NCBI GenBank assembly: GCA_964017045.1
Contig: OZ024798.1
Span: forward strand, 13,268,630-13,332,629
Direction of reading: 5' to 3'
Length of the DNA stretch: 64,000 nucleotides
Origin: Omphiscola glabra
Taxonomy: Eukaryota > Mollusca > Gastropoda > Lymnaeidae
Shown: positions 59,166-64,000 of the stretch, piece by piece
How positions within the stretch are numbered: the stretch's first letter is position 1
Layout: each line of letters starts with the position of its first letter
Made by a program: the position numbers and the translations under genes
Notes under the pieces: model-generated
What the model saw: only the letters and a program-made list of their open reading frames with translations
Databases searched by the model: none
What the model was told of the DNA's origin: nothing

Positions 59166-59789
59166 AATAGTAACCATTTCTTCATTCATCGCTAAGAATA
59201 ATACTCAGTTCCCATGATTAAGTACAGGCGTAGATTCCAAGTCAATTAGAAACCAAAACTTTGATGAAGACCCAAAGAGTTAGACCCTTCTGAGCATCCT
59301 CGGAAAAAAACACAAGTTGAATGACCTTTAGTAGCCGACCAAATACAACTTCAACAACATTTTTTTTTTCAAAATCAATGCACACCTTAGTTTTTTTTTA
59401 ACGGGGAATATTGGATCGTACAATGAAATAACGGGATTCGTCAAATTAACCGACCTCATACAATTTCCCCCCATTTATCAGAATTGCCGCGATTCAAGCT
59501 GTTTGCACTCCACTCGTACCAACGGGGTCAACATGGCGTTGATAGCCCATGAAGTAATGGCGTGAATATCAATAGAATTAAATTACGGCTGGTTAATGCG
59601 GCAGTTCCAAGGCACCTAGCACGTAGTGTATGAAAGTGATTAAGCTAAGGCAGTCACGTGGCCATGCCTGCTTAAATATGATAATTTTGCGTTCTTTAAT
59701 TTTCAAGTATTCAGTAATTTTATGAAAATAGTTATAAAAATTAAAAGTCTTAAGTCATTTAATATAGAGGAAATTTGACAGAATGTCTT

Positions 59790-59925
59790 GTCGACGGCAA
59801 CGAGTCCATGTGCCACGTCTTAGCTAGATAGCTTGACGGGAGGTGGGTCACTTAGCCGTCCCAAAATTTTTGCCTGCCACCCAGCCAGCTTGAACAAAGC
59901 CAAGTTTATATAGAGGATAAAAAAA
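59790..59925. repeat. Unnamed dispersed repeat, partial copy 3
   Basis: Only the right-hand part (GACGGCAACGAGTCCATGTG, TTGACGGGAGG, TTTTTGCCTGCCACCCAGCC) is present, diverged. Confidence 0.45.
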
Positions 59926-60109
59926 TATTCATCAAATTAGAATTCCTAAAAAAATAGGATGCATCTCATTCAGCGAAACGAAGTAACATTGGCTCTCTGA
60001 TAAAACTGACGCCACAAAATAAGCCATTATCAAGATAAGAATTTTATTGCGAAATCCCAAAAATGCTCTCGGCTAAAATAAATGGATTTGGCCACCAATC
60101 CTGCGAACT

Positions 60110-60370
60110 ATGACATATTCATGACGTGTGCCGTCGAGTCATTGACTCTCTCACCACAAAATGGACATATTCGTGACGTGTGTCGTCGAGTCATTGACTC
60201 TCTCACCACAAAATGGACATATTCATGACGTGTGCCGTCGAGTCAATGACTCTCTCACCACAAAATGTACATATTCGTGACGTGTGTCGTCGAGGTATTA
60301 ACTCTCTCACCAAAAATGGACATATTCATGACGTGTGTCGTCGAGTCCTGGACTCTCTCATCCCAAATGG
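60110..60370. repeat. 53-bp tandem repeat, five copies
   Basis: Units contain GACATATTCATGACGTGTG and GTCGAGTCATTGACTCTCTC. The segment 55703-61175 otherwise holds two hAT-like elements, the dispersed repeat copies and no certain exon; the first exon of gene A should lie within it or to the left of 61 kb. Confidence 0.92.
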
Positions 60371-61175
60371 ACATTTTCTATCGAAACAAAGAACTGAAAG
60401 AACGTTAAATATAATTTATTTTACGTGAATAAATATTTTTTTTTACATTAATTTAATTGTACAACAATGTTGAAAATATTTTCTATTGCCTCTTTACCAG
60501 GCTAATTTAATTATTCACTCTAGAAGACCCAAATACTTTCATTGTTCTGTGAAATTCTCAATCTGTGTGGAGTAAAGCCTTTAAAAGTGCCGCCAGATTT
60601 ATTTCAACTGAACATATACATTAGATAAAAATACCGCGTTAAATATGAATATGCTGTATTTACTACAACACAGATATATTATAGGTATACTAAAAAGAAA
60701 AAGGAAACATGTTAGTTTGCAGCCAATTTAAAATATGTTAAACAGCTAAATAATAACCGTATGTGCTAAAGTTTGTGCATTTCAAAATTTCAGTGTAATT
60801 TTGTGTAACATGGCCGAACTTTATCAAGAATATCTTTGTCTCGGTTAGATATTTGTTTTTTGTTCTTGTTGATGCTTATATTTTAAATTTAGAATATATT
60901 CATAACAAAGAAGTTGTATCACTAAGTTTGTTTCTCAAAACTGCAGTACATACAGCGAATGAGTTTCTATGATAAGCTCAAGAGCTGCTTGATTACGAAC
61001 TCACTAAAATTATCGTAAAAATCACCACACAGAAATCGAGCTGGAAAAAAACCGTATAAAATATCTCCAGCCCTGAAATTCTCACGCTAGCAATGTTTTT
61101 TATCCAGTTTTTCAGACGTTTCTTGTAAGCGTTTTTTTTTCCGGAAACGTTTTGGTCTGCGTAGCCCTGTGAAAT

Positions 61176-61297
61176 TTATGCTCTGCCGACAAATTTCTTG
61201 AAGACGCCAATCAACGATAAAATGATGAGTTCTAGGATTTCACCGACAGTCAGCACACTGGCGCCGAGGAAGAGACCGACATTTCCACCGATAGTAC
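61176..61297 (-). CDS. DEG/ENaC gene B, terminal M2 exon
   Basis: Acceptor CTAATCCCAG. Encodes TIGGNVGLFLGASVLTVGE, ILELIILSLIGVFKKFVGRA and TAA at 61178-61176. Confidence 0.94.
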
Positions 61298-63785
61298 CTG
61301 GGATTAGAAATGTAACGGACTGGAAATCGACACAAACTATCTAAAAAATTAATTAGTGTACTGAAATAATGAACATGGAGATTAAGTGTTGTGTTTATGA
61401 TCACGTCGACACGTATTGTACTAAGTTATACTAAAACGTGTTTAGTGACATTAGTGAAGGCTCATAACATCTACTCACGTAAACTAGACAACATGAACTT
61501 GCATTATATAGAATCGATAAATGTACTAAACAGATCGTCAATATTGTAAGTATGGAGGTAAAATGAACTCACCTAAAATAGACAGCATATCGTACTCCGC
61601 TATATGCCTGTCCTCACGCACCATGAAGTCGTCAAAAAATACATTTAGCATGAGGTACACTACTTTGCTGCAAATAGAACAAATGGCATCCATTGGATCA
61701 ATATAGAAGTGCAGGTGTTATAGTGGTGGTGAGGTGGGGTTAAAGTACTAGTCAAGTGGTGGTCAAATGTCATTCAAGTGGTGGTCAAGTGGTATTCCCG
61801 TGGTGTTCAAGTGATGGTCAAATTTTGTTCAAGTGGTGGTTAAATGTTGTTCAAGTGGTGGTCAAGTGGTGGTCAAGTACAAGTCAAGTGGTGGTCAAGT
61901 GGGGGTCAAGTACTAGTCAAGTGGTGGTCAAATGTTGGTCAAGTGGTGTTCAAGCGGTATTCCCGTGATGTTCAAGTGGTGGTCAAATTTTGTTCAAGTG
62001 GTGGCTAAATGTTGTTCAAGTGGTGTTCTAGTACTAGTCAAGTAGTGGTCAAGTTTTTTCCAAGTGATGTTCACGTGGTAGTCAAGTGTTGGTCAAGTGA
62101 CAGTAAATTGGCAAAGATCACAAAAGTAAAATCAAAACTATTTTGAATAATGTTACAGACATTTGATCGCACTGACCATTTTGTTGTACTTCTAGGTTTG
62201 AGCCCACCTTGAGTTGACGCCGTTGTCATAGAAGGCGAGTTTATCACGAGTGTCAGGTGACGGATACAAGGCCTTGGATATTGTGGTCGGGTACGAGACT
62301 GTCTTACAGGCAAGACGACACCCGGCTCTGTTCGACCTGGAGGCTCGCTCATAGAAGTCATCTGATTGGGGGACACGAGACATGATTAGATACACCAATT
62401 AGACTTGGAGGCTCGCTCATAGAAGTCATCTAACGGGGGACACGAAACATGATTAGATACACCAACTACAGGTTCAAAAAAATAATGTAAGTCATATATT
62501 GAATGGTCATTTTTGTTTGAACACGTTATATTCGCTACTGATCTAAAAATTACATTTGTCCACGAGACACGCATACTTCTTTTGTTTTTGTATTCTATTT
62601 GTAAATTAAAAAATAATCATGTTATAAACTAAAATAAAAAGCAGCCATCTGATAACTAAATCAAACACGTTAGCGTAATCTCAATTAGAAAATATGGTTA
62701 GCAGTAGGCCATTGATGGGTTTATTATGGGCATTATTAGGCGACGCCTAATCATTTATTATTAATTTAAGACTTTGAATATCCACCGTTTCTGGACATGA
62801 CAGGTGAGTACAGCGTCGGTTAAATTGTTTTTGGTATTTTATTAAATAATTATGTAAATGAGTCCACATCTTACACTGATACCCGGGGTAGGTAATTGAT
62901 TTTAACAGCAATGTAAAATTACTTTATCAATCTTGCGAATCGCTTTTTCACTTTTTCTGTGAGATAATTTTTGCTTTATTAAATTACTGACACGATAAAC
63001 TTTCTTGTAGCACTTTAAATTCAAAACTTAGGCATCAAAACTGTCGAAGGAAATCATTATTCCGCGGGTTGTTCTGCATTCTATAGAGAATTTGTGTTCT
63101 AGTTCTTGATTACATCGTCATATGTAAAACTCTTTACATAGCTCTTTACCTTATAAAAAAAAGCCCACCACCTCAACCACATCTGACTACTCACTGAAAT
63201 TGGGGCTGAAGCATGTGAGGAAACTGTCAAGGTTGCAATCTGTAGAAACATTGCAAATAAGAGGGCGTGTATAATCTTAGTCGTAAATGTAAAGACGTTT
63301 AGTTTGAGATCACCTGAGATATCGACAATACAAGTTTTCGTATGTAAATCTGGATAACAATATTGTGAACCGTATCTATTCCTTTCGCCCTTCCCTTAAC
63401 GGATATCCGTTTTAGAAAATATTTAACATACAAAATGTAAATAGTTAATAAATTTATAACATCTTTTTAAAAAATACGGTACAATTTACATTTAAGATCA
63501 AGCATTATATTTTAAAATAAATAAATTTATTAAAATAAAAAAAGGCCAAATACTGTATGTACAGCAGTTTATATTTCCCCTTTTTACGGAAAGCGAAAGG
63601 AAGCCACCGTGAAACAGAAACCTACTTGACCAGTTACAGTTGCATTTTGATTTCGCGTAATCCGTGGCCTTTATTTTCATGCAAGTGCTTGGCGCCATGA
63701 TCTTCCTTGTCACACCCTCTTCCTGGAAGTCAGACACGCACGATTCATTGCCATAGGCTTTGTACGGCTCAGGCAGAAACGCGTA
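61176..63785 (-). CDS. DEG/ENaC-family sodium channel gene B, last five exons
   Basis: The C-terminal part of a second DEG/ENaC subunit, upstream of and on the same strand as gene A. Exons 63626-63785, 63195-63239, 62208-62361, 61573-61667 and 61176-61297 join with consistent phases (1, 1, 2, 1) into about 191 residues covering the Cys-rich extracellular half, M2 (TIGGNVGLFLGASVLTVGE) and a short tail ending TAA at 61176. Exon lengths 160, 45 and 95 bp are identical to gene A, and the intron phases match. The alignable blocks (LPEP, C-x-C, GLFLGAS) differ at many residues, so the duplication is not recent. The 5' part lies beyond the right edge. The tail after M2 is shorter than in gene A (about 16 versus 40 residues). 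Confidence 0.92.
61573..61667 (-). CDS. DEG/ENaC gene B, pre-M2 exon
   Basis: 95 bp, acceptor TATTTGCAG, donor GTGAGT. Encodes KVVYLMLNVFFDDFMVRED, RHIAEYDMLSILG, leading into M2. Confidence 0.92.
61740..62105. repeat. Short GTGGTGGTCAA-type repeats in gene B intron
   Basis: More than 25 units of 10-15 bp around TCAAGTGGTGGTCAAG. They fill most of the intron between exons 61573-61667 and 62208-62361. Confidence 0.92.
62208..62361 (-). CDS. DEG/ENaC gene B, thumb/palm exon
   Basis: 154 bp, acceptor CCAATCAG, donor GTGGGC. Encodes DFYERASRSNRAGCRLAC, KTVSYPTTISKALYPSP and LAFYDNGVNS. Its 5' end and acceptor are tandemly duplicated 68 bp upstream (62407-62465). Confidence 0.9.
62404..62465 (-). 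pseudogene. Tandem duplicate of acceptor and 5' end of gene B exon 62208-62361
   Basis: The block from GGAGGCTCGCTC to the flanking intron sequence recurs with a 68-bp period (62339-62399 and 62407-62465). The upstream copy keeps an AG acceptor (CCGTTAG) and DDFYERASKSN, but then reads WCI and a stop. If spliced in, it would truncate the protein, so it is probably ignored or acts as a decoy. Confidence 0.75.
63195..63239 (-). CDS. DEG/ENaC gene B, 45-bp microexon
   Basis: Acceptor TTTCTACAG, donor GTGAGT. Encodes CNLDSFLTCFSPNF in phase 1/1, matching the gene A microexon in length and Cys spacing (C-x7-C). Confidence 0.87.
63626..63785 (-). CDS. DEG/ENaC gene B, Cys-rich exon
   Basis: 160 bp, acceptor ATCTCCCCAG, donor GTAGGT. 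Encodes YAFLPEPYKAYGNESCVSD, MAPSTCMKIKATDYA and CNCNWS; parallel to the gene A exon at 48839-48998 (LPEP-x-K... and C-x-C). Phase 0 entry. Confidence 0.88.
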
Positions 63786-64000
63786 CTGGGGAGATGTAGA
63801 GAGAGAGAGAGAGAGAGCACGGTCAGTCAATGAGTTACGTGCAGTTGCAAGGATGATCTGTTCAAATAAAGGGACTCGCTGGCTACTTAATGGGTAAAAA
63901 AGCAACAAAAAAAAAAAAAAAAAACACCATTGGTGTGGATTTTAGAAACTTTCTTGATTCTCTTACGAATGTGAATAAGAATGTTATTTTTAAATATAAA

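Noticed and set aside
58917..59189. 90-codon minus-strand frame as the first exon of gene A
   Set aside because: It lies in a dispersed repeat also present at 29.3-29.8 kb and shows no channel similarity.

Overview
The window looks like AT-rich animal nuclear DNA, most likely from a gastropod mollusc. The genes are split into short exons with GT/AG junctions. Introns are packed with minisatellites, hAT-type miniature elements and non-LTR retrotransposon remnants. Several copies resemble SPIN hAT elements, a family reported from a pond snail among other animals. The species call is inference; no ribosomal or mitochondrial marker is present.

Three protein-coding genes can be supported, all on the minus strand and all reconstructed by matching reading frame, splice phase and family motifs. 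(1) A monocarboxylate-transporter-like (SLC16, MFS) gene occupies about 75-13656; four exons are visible (13423-13656, 12105-12330, 8496-8829, 75-345) and the gene runs off the left edge. (2) A DEG/ENaC-family sodium channel gene occupies 45130-55702, with eleven coding exons from the N-terminal His-Gly motif through M1, FPTITLC, the Cys-rich extracellular domain and the M2 pore (GLFLGAS) to the stop codon; only the initiator exon was not found. (3) A second DEG/ENaC gene has its last five exons at 61176-63785 and continues past the right edge. Three of its exons have exactly the same lengths (160, 45, 95 bp) and all compared junctions have the same phases as in gene 2, so these are tandem paralogues.

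Between these genes (about 14-45 kb) I recognise no host coding exon. The stretch holds an internally deleted pogo/Tigger element with perfect terminal inverted repeats (14932-16478), a minus-strand non-LTR retrotransposon 3' end (33690-34640), MITEs, a tRNA-like SINE candidate, a degenerate hammerhead-like motif, a long compound tetranucleotide microsatellite and many tandem arrays.

Most striking is the density and variety of tandem repeats: more than 30 arrays with periods of 4 to 92 bp, some with higher-order organisation. In two cases (Tigger C-terminus, retrotransposon ORF2 C-terminus) the repeat unit is a segment of a transposon ORF. A 182-bp hAT-like MITE with 8-bp target duplications is present five times, once inside a minisatellite and twice close to splice sites of the channel gene. 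A SPIN-like element is present five times, four of them inside or just upstream of the same channel gene.
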